From: Mesobacterium_A sp034670065
Lineage (GTDB): Bacteria; Pseudomonadota; Alphaproteobacteria; Rhodobacterales; Rhodobacteraceae
Length of the DNA: 64,000 nt
Assembly: GCA_034670065.1 (NCBI GenBank)
Contig: JAXMOG010000009.1
Span: 88,828-152,827 of the forward strand
Reading direction: 5' to 3'
Shown here: one piece after another, positions 53,068-61,793 of the stretch
Layout: each line of letters opens with the position of its first letter
Numbering within the stretch: the stretch's first letter is position 1
Notes under the pieces: generated by a model
What the model saw: only the letters and a program-made list of their open reading frames with translations
Told to the model about the DNA's origin: nothing
Database searches by the model: none
Translations under genes and position numbers: made by a program

Positions 53068-53117
53068 CCCCTCATCCGATCACTGTCTCCCAATGGGGGG
53101 CAGTAACGGGTGAGGGG
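53068..53117 (+). other. Long stem-loop between nrtA and nrtB
   Basis: CCCCTCATCCG (53068-53078) pairs with CGGGTGAGGGG (53107-53117) with one wobble, and inside it ACTGTCTCCC pairs with GGGGGGCAGT over AAT. This roughly 21-base-pair hairpin has no T run, so it is not a terminator. It resembles the mRNA-stabilising hairpins that let a binding protein be made in excess over its membrane partners. Confidence 0.75.
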
Positions 53118-53149
53118 AATTCACTCATCAAACCGGGAGCGGTTTTTCA

Positions 53150-54232
53150 ATGACCACAGTCGATCCGAACTTCACCGAGACAGCGGACCGTGAAGCACGC
53201 CGTGCCCGTCTCTTTTCCCGCATCAATACCGCGGATAAATGGTTTCAGGTTATTGGCCTGGCTTGGATCACGCCAATTCTGAAGGCTGCCGCCGGGGACA
53301 ACCCGCGTTCACAGATGAAGGAAATCTGGCGTCTGGCAATCGTTCCTTTGTTGGCCATAGTAGGCTTCCTTTTGCTTTGGGGCACTTTGGCACCCAAAGT
53401 GCAAACGTCGCTTGGCGCTGTTCCGGGGCCTGCTCAGGTTTGGAACGAAGTCGTTAATCTGGCAGCAGATGCAGAAGCGAAGGCGGTCAAGAGAGCCAAA
53501 TTCGAAGCGATGGTCGAAAAGCGCAATGAAAAACTGATTGCTGCCGGAAAGGCCGATCAAGTTAAGTCTGTCGCTTACACCGGGTCTCCCAGCTACTACG
53601 AACAAATCTGGACATCGATCAAAACCGTGTTCTTCGGATTCTTGGTGGCAACGATTTTCGCTGTGCCATTGGGCATCTTTGCCGGTCTGTCGCCCACAGC
53701 CAACGCAGCCATCAATCCGTTGGTGCAAATTTTCAAACCTGTGTCTCCGCTGGCGTGGCTGCCAATTGTAACCATGATCGTTTCGGCGGTTTACGCCACC
53801 AATGACGGCATGTTCTCAAAGTCGTTTTTGATTTCTGCGATCACGGTCACGCTGTGTTCCTTGTGGCCCACACTGATCAATACTGCCTTGGGTGTGGCCT
53901 CGATCGACAAGGACTTGGTCAATGTGTCCAAAGTTCTGAAGATGAACACCTGGACCAAGATCACCAAGTTGGTGCTTCCATCTGCGCTGCCACTGATCTT
54001 TACCGGACTGCGCTTGTCACTTGGTGTGGGCTGGATGGTTCTGATTGCCGCGGAAATGCTGGCGCAGAACCCCGGTTTGGGAAAATTCGTCTGGGATGAG
54101 TTTCAGAACGGATCGTCCAGTTCGCTGGCAAAGATCATGGTGGCTGTCTTCACGATTGGCATCATTGGGTTCCTGCTCGACCGGGTGATGTACGCACTGC
54201 AATCGCTCTTCACCTTCTCGAATAACCGGTGA
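53150..54232 (+). CDS. nrtB: Nitrate ABC transporter permease NrtB
   Basis: The 360-residue protein has an N-terminal hydrophilic part, a first helix (LAIVPLLAIVGFLLLWGTLA) and five more helices of the binding-protein-dependent permease domain. The EAA-type loop contacting the ATPase is around ASIDKDLVNVSKVLKMNTW. A charged insert of about 40 residues (VNLAADAEAKAVKRAKFEAM onward) separates the first two helices. It ends on GTGA at the next gene. Confidence 0.92.
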   Translation: MTTVDPNFTETADREARRARLFSRINTADKWFQVIGLAWITPILKAAAGDNPRSQMKEIWRLAIVPLLAIVGFLLLWGTLAPKVQTSLGAVPGPAQVWNEVVNLAADAEAKAVKRAKFEAMVEKRNEKLIAAGKADQVKSVAYTGSPSYYEQIWTSIKTVFFGFLVATIFAVPLGIFAGLSPTANAAINPLVQIFKPVSPLAWLPIVTMIVSAVYATNDGMFSKSFLISAITVTLCSLWPTLINTALGVASIDKDLVNVSKVLKMNTWTKITKLVLPSALPLIFTGLRLSLGVGWMVLIAAEMLAQNPGLGKFVWDEFQNGSSSSLAKIMVAVFTIGIIGFLLDRVMYALQSLFTFSNNR

Positions 54233-54237
54233 GTGAT

Positions 54238-55920
54238 ATGGCTGTCATCGAGTTCAAAAACGTATCAAAAAGCTTTGGCGAAGGCACCGAGCGGGCGAAT
54301 GTTCTAAAGAACATCGACCTGCAGGTGGAGGAGGGCGAGTTTCTTGTTCTCCTCGGCTTCTCCGGCACCGGTAAAACCACGCTGATCAATCTGATGGCTG
54401 GTTTGGATTTTCCAACCTCGGGTGAGGTGACGTTCAAAGGCAAGAAGATCACCGGACCGGGCCCAGAACGCGGCGTGATCTTTCAGAACTATTCGCTGAT
54501 GCCGTGGCTGACGGTGAACGGCAATGTTGGGCTGGCGGTTGATACAATCTTCCCAAACGCGTCTCGTGCTCAAAAGGCCCAGAAGGTCGCGCATTACGTC
54601 AATATGGTGGGCCTATCCCACGCGACGACACGCCGTCCGGCAGAATTGTCAGGCGGTATGCGCCAGCGGGTGAACGTGGCCCGTGCGCTGGCGATGAACC
54701 CCGAAGTGTTGCTGCTGGATGAGCCACTGTCAGCGCTGGATGCACTGACACGTGCCAATCTGGCGGATGAAATCGAGTCTATCTGGGATGCAGACAAGAA
54801 AACCTGCATTCTGATCACAAACGATGTGGATGAGGCCATAGTTTTGGCAGACCGCATTATCGCGCTTAATCCCGACGGGACATTGGGCGAAGAGTTTTCT
54901 GTGTCTATTCCACGCCCCCGCGAACGGACGGCGATGAATAACAACGAAACTTTCAAGGCACTGCGGGCGAAAGTAACGCGGTATCTGATGGATGTCGGGA
55001 TCCAAGCCAAGGTCGAAGGCAGCAAGTTGTTGCCCGATGTTACGCCGATCCACGGGGTGCCAGCTGTTGTTGCCGACGCGCAAAAGGGTCTGATCGAAGA
55101 GCGGTTTTTGGATTTCAGCCAACTGCACAAAACCTATCCAACGCCAAAGGGACCACTGACAGTGGTCGAAGACTTTGATCTGAAGATCGACCGGGGTGAG
55201 TTCATTTCGCTGATCGGTCACTCTGGTTGTGGCAAATCCACGGTTTTAACCATGGCCGCAGGGCTGAACGGTATTTCCAAAGGCGCGATCAAACTGGACG
55301 GCCGCCATGTTGAAGGTGCCGACCCAGAGCGTGCCGTTGTGTTTCAGTCGCCCAACCTTTTCCCATGGCTGACAGCCAAGGAGAACGTCGCGATTGGCGT
55401 GGACAAGGTTTATCCCAAAGCGTCCAGAGAAGAGCGTCAGGATGTGGTGGAATACTACCTTGAACGTGTGGGTCTTGCAGACTCGATGGACAAGGCCGCA
55501 GTGGACATGTCGAACGGCATGAAACAGCGGGTTGGTATTGCGCGTGCCTTTGCCTTGTCGCCCAAGCTTCTGCTGCTGGATGAACCCTTTGGCATGCTGG
55601 ACAGCCTGACACGCTGGGAGCTTCAGGAAGTGCTGATGGAAGTCTGGTCACGCACCAAGGTCACGGCGATCTGTGTCACGCATGACGTGGACGAAGCGAT
55701 CTTGTTGGCTGATCGGGTTGTGATGATGACCAACGGCCCTCAGGCGACGATTGGCAAAATTACCGAGGTGAATCTGCCGCGCCCTCGGACACGGAAAGCT
55801 CTCTTGGAGCATCCGGATTACTATGAATACCGGCAGGAAGTACTTGATTTTCTTGAAGAGTATGAACACGGCGCCAAGCCAAAATCAAAACCAGCGCCAA
55901 AACCCATAGCAGCGGAGTAA
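54238..55920 (+). CDS. nrtC: Nitrate transport ATPase with two fused ABC domains (NrtC/NrtD type)
   Basis: The 560-residue protein joins two ATPase domains (about residues 1-240 and 290-530). Domain 1 has Walker A GFSGTGKTT, signature LSGGMRQR and Walker B VLLLDEPLSALD, but its H-loop reads CILITNDVDEA, with Asn replacing His. Domain 2 has Walker A GHSGCGKST, Walker B LLLLDEPFGMLD and an intact ICVTHDVDEA, but its signature is MSNGMKQR rather than LSGGQ. ATG 54238 after GGTGAG is chosen; GTG 54229 is possible. No NrtA-like regulatory domain, which cyanobacterial NrtC carries, is present. Confidence 0.9.
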   Translation: MAVIEFKNVSKSFGEGTERANVLKNIDLQVEEGEFLVLLGFSGTGKTTLINLMAGLDFPTSGEVTFKGKKITGPGPERGVIFQNYSLMPWLTVNGNVGLAVDTIFPNASRAQKAQKVAHYVNMVGLSHATTRRPAELSGGMRQRVNVARALAMNPEVLLLDEPLSALDALTRANLADEIESIWDADKKTCILITNDVDEAIVLADRIIALNPDGTLGEEFSVSIPRPRERTAMNNNETFKALRAKVTRYLMDVGIQAKVEGSKLLPDVTPIHGVPAVVADAQKGLIEERFLDFSQLHKTYPTPKGPLTVVEDFDLKIDRGEFISLIGHSGCGKSTVLTMAAGLNGISKGAIKLDGRHVEGADPERAVVFQSPNLFPWLTAKENVAIGVDKVYPKASREERQDVVEYYLERVGLADSMDKAAVDMSNGMKQRVGIARAFALSPKLLLLDEPFGMLDSLTRWELQEVLMEVWSRTKVTAICVTHDVDEAILLADRVVMMTNGPQATIGKITEVNLPRPRTRKALLEHPDYYEYRQEVLDFLEEYEHGAKPKSKPAPKPIAAE

Positions 55921-55925
55921 ACCCT

Positions 55926-56402
55926 ATGAACGAATCCCAGATTGACATGATCCAGGCAAGCTTCAAAAAAGTTGTGCCGATCGCCGATGTGGCAGCTGAT
56001 ATTTTCTACACACGTCTTTTCGAAATTGCCCCCGAAGTGAAGCCAATGTTCAAAGGCGATCTGAAGGATCAAGGCAAAAAGCTGATGACCACCTTGGGCG
56101 TGGTTGTGAATGGTCTGAAGAGCTTGGACAAAATTGTACCAGTGGCCCAGCAGCTGGCGGTGAAGCACATCGATTACGGCGTCAAAGCAGAGCACTATGA
56201 GCCGGTTGGTGCGGCCCTGATCTATACGCTGGAAAAAGGGTTGGGCGACGAATTTACCCCAGAACTGAAGGATGCTTGGGTCGCGGCCTACACCACATTG
56301 TCGGGTGTCATGATCGACGCGGCCTATTCCGGTGAAATCGACAAGGGTGAGCCCGCAAACACACCTTCAGAGCCGAAGAAATGGTGGAAATTCTGGGCAT
56401 GA
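55926..56402 (+). CDS. Single-domain globin in the nitrate operon
   Basis: The 158-residue protein has the globin pattern of flavohaemoglobin haem domains but without the reductase. The proximal histidine is in AVKHIDYGVKAEHYEPVGAA near residue 79, a phenylalanine at MFKGDLKDQG fits the CD1 position and the following Gln fits E7. A Lys/Trp-rich tail ends the protein (EPKKWWKFWA). It could handle nitric oxide or nitrite made in the pathway, or pass electrons. The next gene starts inside its stop (ATGA). Confidence 0.85.
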   Translation: MNESQIDMIQASFKKVVPIADVAADIFYTRLFEIAPEVKPMFKGDLKDQGKKLMTTLGVVVNGLKSLDKIVPVAQQLAVKHIDYGVKAEHYEPVGAALIYTLEKGLGDEFTPELKDAWVAAYTTLSGVMIDAAYSGEIDKGEPANTPSEPKKWWKFWA

Positions 56403-58834
56403 GCCAAAAACTTGTCATCATCGGCGCAGGCATGGCCTCTGGTCGCGCTCTGGAGCATCTTTTCGAGATGGCTCCAGACGCATATGAGGTCACGCTTTTC
56501 AATGCCGAGCCACGGGGCTGCTACAACAGGATTATGTTGTCGCCCGTTTTGTCTGGCGAAAAGACGTACCAAGAAATCGTCACGCATGACCAAGCTTGGT
56601 ACGAAGCCAATGGCGTCACCTGCCGCTTTGGCGAGAAAGTTGCCAAAATCGACCGCGCCGCAAAAACGGTAACGGCGGAAAACGGCGATGTGTTGTCCTA
56701 TGACAAACTGATCATTGCGTCTGGTTCCAACCCGTTCATCATTCCGCTGCCCGGCCATGATCTGGAAGGCGTGATCGCCTATCGTGATCTGGAAGATACA
56801 GAGCGCATGATGGGTCTTGGCGAAGGCCACCGCGCTGTTGTGATCGGTGGCGGGTTGCTTGGTTTGGAAGCCGCTGCAGGCATGCAGGCACGCGGCGTTG
56901 ATGTGACCGTGGTGCATATCATGGGCCACCTTATGGAACGTCAGCTGGACGAAGCAGCGGGTTATTTGCTGCGCAAAGAGCTGGTCAGCCGCGGGATCAA
57001 CGTGTTGGTCGCATCGAACTCAAAAGAGATCGTGGGCGAAAACGGCAAAGTCAAGGCCTTGCGCTTAGACAATGGCACAGAGCTGCCCTGTGACCTGTTG
57101 GTCATGGCGGTTGGTATCCGGCCGAACACCGCGCTTGCCAAAGAAGCGGGCCTGGCAACCGGGCGCGGGATTCATGTGGATGATCAAATGATCACCTCTG
57201 ATGAAAACATCCTGGCGCTGGGCGAATGTGTTGAACATGACGGAGCGATCTTTGGACTGGTTGCCCCGCTGTATGACCAAGCCAAAGTGGCTGCGGCTAC
57301 GTTGCTTGGATCGGATGCACGATTTGTCCAAAAAGACGTGTCTACAAAGCTGAAAGTCACGGGTTGTGATCTGTTCAGCGCGGGCGATTTTGCCGAAGGT
57401 GAAGACCGCGAAGACATCGTTTTCCGCGATCCCGCGCGCGGCGTTTACAAACGCCTTGTTCTGCAAGATGACAAGCTGATCGGCGCCGTGATGTATGGCG
57501 ACACTGCTGATGGCAATTGGTTCTTCGGCATGATCAAGGACGGTACAGACGTATCCGAGATGCGCGATACGCTGATCTTTGGTCCCGCCTACCAGGGAGG
57601 TGCCGCTGTGGACCCTCTCTCAGCCGTTGCAGCCTTGCCGGATGATACAGAAATCTGCGGTTGTAACGGCGTTTGTAAAAGCCAGATTGTCACAGCGATC
57701 AATGGCGGGGCCGAAGATCTGGGATCGGTGCGGTCTACGACAAAGGCCAGTGCGTCTTGCGGGACATGCACCAGCCTTGTGGAACAATTGTTGGAAGTCA
57801 CCCTGGGGGATTCTTACGCTGCTCCGGCTGCGCAACCGGTGTGTGGCTGCACGGATTTAACGCATGAAGATGTGCGCCGTCTGATCAAGTCTCAGGAGCT
57901 GAAGTCACAAGCTGCGGTTTGGCAAGAGCTGGGGTGGCAGACACCGAATGGCTGCCATGTGTGCCGGCCTGCTATCAACTTCTATCTGCTTGCGGACTGG
58001 CCGCTGGAATATCAAGACGATCCGCAAAGCCGGTTCATCAACGAGCGCAAGCACGCCAATATTCAGAAAGACGGAACATTCAGCGTGGTGCCGCGGATGT
58101 GGGGCGGGATAACCAACCCGAACGAATTGCGCGCAATTGCGGATGCAGCCGAAAAATATGATGTTCCAACCGTCAAGGTTACTGGTGGTCAGCGTATCGA
58201 TCTGCTGGGTGTGAAAGGCGAAGATCTTCCTTACATTTGGGCTGATTTGAACCGCGCCGGGCTAGTTTCTGGCCATGCTTACTCCAAGGGTCTGCGCACG
58301 GTGAAAACCTGTGTTGGCACAGATCATTGTCGCTTCGGAACACAGGATTCAACCGGCTTGGGTATCAAGCTGGAACAGGCTTTGTGGGGATCGTGGACGC
58401 CGCACAAAGTGAAGCTGGCGGTGTCTGGCTGTCCGCGCAACTGCGCTGAAGCAACTTGTAAAGACGTTGGCGTTGTCTGCGTTGATAGCGGGTATCAGGT
58501 AAGTGTTGGCGGTGCAGCCGGTATGGATCTGAAAGAGACCGAACGTCTGGCCGAAGCGGAAACCGAACAAGAGGCGATCGATCTGACCATCGCGTTTGTT
58601 CAGCTGTACCGCGAAAACGCAAAGTACCTGGATCGGGCCTACAAATGGGTCGCGAAAGTGGGTCTGGACTGGGTCAAAGAACAGGTCGTTGATGATCTGG
58701 AAAACCGTCAGGCTTTGATCGAGCGCTTTGAAATTTCTCAATCGATTTACCGCAAAGACCCGTGGGCAGAACATGCTGCGGAACCACGCGCATATGCGCC
58801 GCTTGCGGATTTGACGCTGGAGGCCGCGGAATGA
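56399..58834 (+). CDS. nirB: Assimilatory nitrite reductase, large subunit NirB
   Basis: The 811-residue protein has an N-terminal FAD/NAD(P)H domain (LVIIGAGMASGRALEHLFEM and a second AVVIGGGLLGLEAAAGMQAR near residue 147), a BFD-like [2Fe-2S] domain (CGCNGVCKSQIVTAI then CGTC) and a C-terminal sirohaem/[4Fe-4S] domain with TCVGTDHCRFG and SGCPRNCAEATCKD. It reduces nitrite to ammonium with NAD(P)H. Start at 56399 overlaps the globin stop. Confidence 0.95.
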   Translation: MSQKLVIIGAGMASGRALEHLFEMAPDAYEVTLFNAEPRGCYNRIMLSPVLSGEKTYQEIVTHDQAWYEANGVTCRFGEKVAKIDRAAKTVTAENGDVLSYDKLIIASGSNPFIIPLPGHDLEGVIAYRDLEDTERMMGLGEGHRAVVIGGGLLGLEAAAGMQARGVDVTVVHIMGHLMERQLDEAAGYLLRKELVSRGINVLVASNSKEIVGENGKVKALRLDNGTELPCDLLVMAVGIRPNTALAKEAGLATGRGIHVDDQMITSDENILALGECVEHDGAIFGLVAPLYDQAKVAAATLLGSDARFVQKDVSTKLKVTGCDLFSAGDFAEGEDREDIVFRDPARGVYKRLVLQDDKLIGAVMYGDTADGNWFFGMIKDGTDVSEMRDTLIFGPAYQGGAAVDPLSAVAALPDDTEICGCNGVCKSQIVTAINGGAEDLGSVRSTTKASASCGTCTSLVEQLLEVTLGDSYAAPAAQPVCGCTDLTHEDVRRLIKSQELKSQAAVWQELGWQTPNGCHVCRPAINFYLLADWPLEYQDDPQSRFINERKHANIQKDGTFSVVPRMWGGITNPNELRAIADAAEKYDVPTVKVTGGQRIDLLGVKGEDLPYIWADLNRAGLVSGHAYSKGLRTVKTCVGTDHCRFGTQDSTGLGIKLEQALWGSWTPHKVKLAVSGCPRNCAEATCKDVGVVCVDSGYQVSVGGAAGMDLKETERLAEAETEQEAIDLTIAFVQLYRENAKYLDRAYKWVAKVGLDWVKEQVVDDLENRQALIERFEISQSIYRKDPWAEHAAEPRAYAPLADLTLEAAE

Positions 58835-59163
58835 GCTGGATCGATATCGGTGCATTGGAAGACATCCCCCTGCGCGGTGCCCGCATGGTGAAAACGCCTG
58901 TTGGCTGTGTTGCAATCTTTCGGACGGATGAAGCAGAGGTCTTTGCTGCATCCAACACATGTCCCCACAAGAATGGCCCCTTGGCAGAAGGGATCGTTCA
59001 CGGACAAAAGATCACCTGCCCGCTGCACAACTGGGTGTTTGATCTGAACACGGGACAGGCGCTGGGCGCGGACGAGGGTCAGATCGACACTTTCCCTGTG
59101 CGCATTGATGGGGTGCGTATCCTGATTGACGGGAACGCAGTCGGAAAGCGGAGCGCCGCCTAA
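58831..59163 (+). CDS. nirD: Nitrite reductase small subunit NirD, Rieske-type
   Basis: The 110-residue protein is a Rieske domain with all four cluster ligands in place: C-x-H in NTCPHKNGPLAEG and C-x2-H in ITCPLHNWVFD. E. coli NirD lacks these, whereas NasG of Paracoccus has them and passes electrons between the nitrite and nitrate reductases. GGAGG precedes the ATG. It overlaps nirB by ATGA and nasA by TAATG, so three redox proteins are translated in step. Confidence 0.93.
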   Translation: MSWIDIGALEDIPLRGARMVKTPVGCVAIFRTDEAEVFAASNTCPHKNGPLAEGIVHGQKITCPLHNWVFDLNTGQALGADEGQIDTFPVRIDGVRILIDGNAVGKRSAA

Positions 59164-61793
59164 TGGATCAAAGCGCCCGCCCCTTTACAAAATCCACCTG
59201 TCCATATTGCGGCGTGGGCTGCGGTGTTCTGCTGCGGCCTGACGGGATAGGGGGGATGGATGTAAAGGGAGACCCAGAGCATCCGGCCAACTATGGCCGC
59301 TTATGCTCAAAAGGGTCTGCCCTTGGGGAAACCGTGGGTTTGGGTGGTCGCGTTTTGTCGCCAATCGTGGATGGAAAAAGCACGAGTTGGGATGATGCTC
59401 TGGAATTGGTGGCAACCCGGTTTCGCGAAACGATCGCAGAACATGGCCCCGACAGCGCTGCATTCTATGTGTCAGGCCAGCTTCTGACCGAAGACTATTA
59501 TATCGCCAACAAGCTGATGAAGGGCTACATCGGCTCGGCCAATATTGATACCAATTCACGCCTTTGCATGGCCTCCACCGTGGCAGGGCAAAAGCGCGCG
59601 TTCGGCACGGATACCGTGCCCGGCACCTATGAGGATTTGGAGCAGGCCGACCTGATCGTACTGGTTGGGTCCAATCTGGCGTGGTGCCACCCTGTTTTGT
59701 ATCAGCGGATATTGGCAGCCCGCAAAGAACGTGGCACGAAACTGGTGGTTATCGACCCGCGCCGCACGGCCAGCTGCGATGGTGCCGACATGCATTTGCC
59801 GCTGAAAAGCGGAACGGATGTTGCCCTTTTCAACGGCCTATTGGCCCAAATTCATGAACAGGGTGCTGTTGACGCAGAATATCTTGGGCATGTGAACGGG
59901 TTTGACGCCGCGTTGGATGCCGCATCTACAGATCAGATCGAAGTCACCGGTTTGGACATGGCGCAAGTTCAGGCGTTCTACGACATGTGGATCGGAACCG
60001 AACGCGTTGTCACCGTCTTCAGTCAGGGCGTTAATCAATCTTCGTCTGGTTCAGACAAGGTTAATTCGATCCTGAATTGCCACTTGGCGGCGGGACGTAT
60101 TGGAACGCCAGGCTGTGGCCCGTTTTCCGTGACCGGACAGCCCAATGCGATGGGCGGGCGAGAGGTTGGTGGATTGGCCAATATGCTGGCTTGCCACCTC
60201 GATATTGAAAACGCGGATCACCGAAATGCCGTTCGTCAGTTTTGGGGTGCGCCGGTTTTGCCGGATCAAGCGGGCTTGAAAGCTGTTGATATGTTCCGCG
60301 CCGTGGGCGAAGGCAAGATCAAGGCGCTGTGGATCATTCACACCAATCCTGCTGTTTCCATGCCTGATGCAGATGCTGTGCGTGCCGCGATTTCCGGGTG
60401 CGATTTTGTGGTCGTCAGCGATATTACTGGCGCGACAGATACGGCCCGTTTGGCAGATGTTTTGCTGCCAGCAACCGCGTGGTCGGAAAAGGACGGAACT
60501 GTCACGAACTCTGACCGCACGATCAGCCGCCAGCGTGCAGTATTGTCAGCCCCCGGCCAGACACGCCCTGATTGGGCTATTCTGGCCGAGGTCGGGCAAC
60601 GAATGGGCTGGAACGATGCGTTTGACTACCAAAGCCCGGCCGAAGTCTTCCGGGAATACGCGGCGCTGTCCGGAATCGCGGGTGGGTTTGGCCGTGACTT
60701 TGATATCTCGGGTCTTTCGGATGTGTCAGACAGTGACTACGCCCTGCTGGAGCCAACACGTTGGCCCGTTTCGCCAACGCGCCAAGGTGGTCGTTTCTTT
60801 GCGGATGGGAAATTTTTCCATGCCGATGGCAAGGCCAAGATGTTGGCCGTGCAATACAAAGCACCCGCTTCGAAAACCGGGCGGAAATATCCATTCCGCC
60901 TGAACACGGGACGCATTCGCGACCAGTGGCATACGATGACGCGAACAGCATTGTCGCCGCGGTTGTCAGCGCATTTGGCGGAGCCCTTTTTGGAAATTCA
61001 CCCCGCCGATGCGGCAGAGTTGGATATCACACGTGCTGATCTGGTGCGTGTAACCAGCCCGCATGGAACAGGTATTCTAAGGGCGCGTCTGACAACGGAT
61101 GTTCAGCGCGGCGATGTATTTGCACCAATGCACTGGACCGGAGAAACCGCGCCGTCAGCCCGGATTGATGCCTTGGTGGCGCCGGTGACAGACGCAGTGT
61201 CGGGTCAGCCCGAAAGTAAGGCCAGCGTTGCCAAATTGGAAAAACTGACGGCCGCTTGGTACGGGTTTGCGATTTCTTCCAAGGAATTTGCGCCGTCTTC
61301 AGAGTACTGGGCTGTTGCGCGAACAAAGACGGGTATGCGTGCAGAATTGGCGGGCCTGACTGATAGCGAGGACTGGGAAGCGTCAGCACGAGAGTTATTT
61401 GATGTGCCAGACGCCGCAGCACAGACATTTGTAGATTCCCGACGTGGGCACCGGCGGATCGCGTTCCACGAAAACGGGCGCCTTTTGGCGGCGCTGTTTA
61501 TCGCACCAGAGCCTGTTGCCGTTATGCGCGACTATCTGGCGACTTTGCCGGGAACCGATGCCCCCGAAGTTTTGACAGGGTTAACCCCGGCAGACCGGCC
61601 AGACCCGGGCCCGATTGTGTGTTCTTGTTTCGGTGTGGGTATCAACACCATCCTGAACGGAATCGAAACACAGGGGCTGATGACAGTCGACGCCATTGGC
61701 GCGGCATTGGAAGCGGGTACAAACTGTGGATCGTGCCGACCCGAAATCGCAGGATTGTTGGCCCGTACGCAGACAGCAGAGGCCGCAGAATGA
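59163..61793 (+). CDS. nasA: Assimilatory nitrate reductase NasA with a C-terminal BFD-like domain
   Basis: The 876-residue molybdopterin enzyme has an N-terminal [4Fe-4S] site (KSTCPYCGVGCGVLLRPDG with the last cysteine in GRLCSKG) and the Mo-bisMGD core (TNSRLCMASTVAGQKRAFGT; VLVGSNLAWCHPVL; MKGYIGSANIDT). The C-terminus from about residue 810 holds a BFD-like [2Fe-2S] domain (IVCSCFGVGINTILNGIE and GTNCGSCRPEIAGLL). No signal peptide, so it is cytoplasmic. It has no flavin domain and presumably takes electrons from NirB/NirD or a ferredoxin. Confidence 0.94.
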   Translation: MDQSARPFTKSTCPYCGVGCGVLLRPDGIGGMDVKGDPEHPANYGRLCSKGSALGETVGLGGRVLSPIVDGKSTSWDDALELVATRFRETIAEHGPDSAAFYVSGQLLTEDYYIANKLMKGYIGSANIDTNSRLCMASTVAGQKRAFGTDTVPGTYEDLEQADLIVLVGSNLAWCHPVLYQRILAARKERGTKLVVIDPRRTASCDGADMHLPLKSGTDVALFNGLLAQIHEQGAVDAEYLGHVNGFDAALDAASTDQIEVTGLDMAQVQAFYDMWIGTERVVTVFSQGVNQSSSGSDKVNSILNCHLAAGRIGTPGCGPFSVTGQPNAMGGREVGGLANMLACHLDIENADHRNAVRQFWGAPVLPDQAGLKAVDMFRAVGEGKIKALWIIHTNPAVSMPDADAVRAAISGCDFVVVSDITGATDTARLADVLLPATAWSEKDGTVTNSDRTISRQRAVLSAPGQTRPDWAILAEVGQRMGWNDAFDYQSPAEVFREYAALSGIAGGFGRDFDISGLSDVSDSDYALLEPTRWPVSPTRQGGRFFADGKFFHADGKAKMLAVQYKAPASKTGRKYPFRLNTGRIRDQWHTMTRTALSPRLSAHLAEPFLEIHPADAAELDITRADLVRVTSPHGTGILRARLTTDVQRGDVFAPMHWTGETAPSARIDALVAPVTDAVSGQPESKASVAKLEKLTAAWYGFAISSKEFAPSSEYWAVARTKTGMRAELAGLTDSEDWEASARELFDVPDAAAQTFVDSRRGHRRIAFHENGRLLAALFIAPEPVAVMRDYLATLPGTDAPEVLTGLTPADRPDPGPIVCSCFGVGINTILNGIETQGLMTVDAIGAALEAGTNCGSCRPEIAGLLARTQTAEAAE

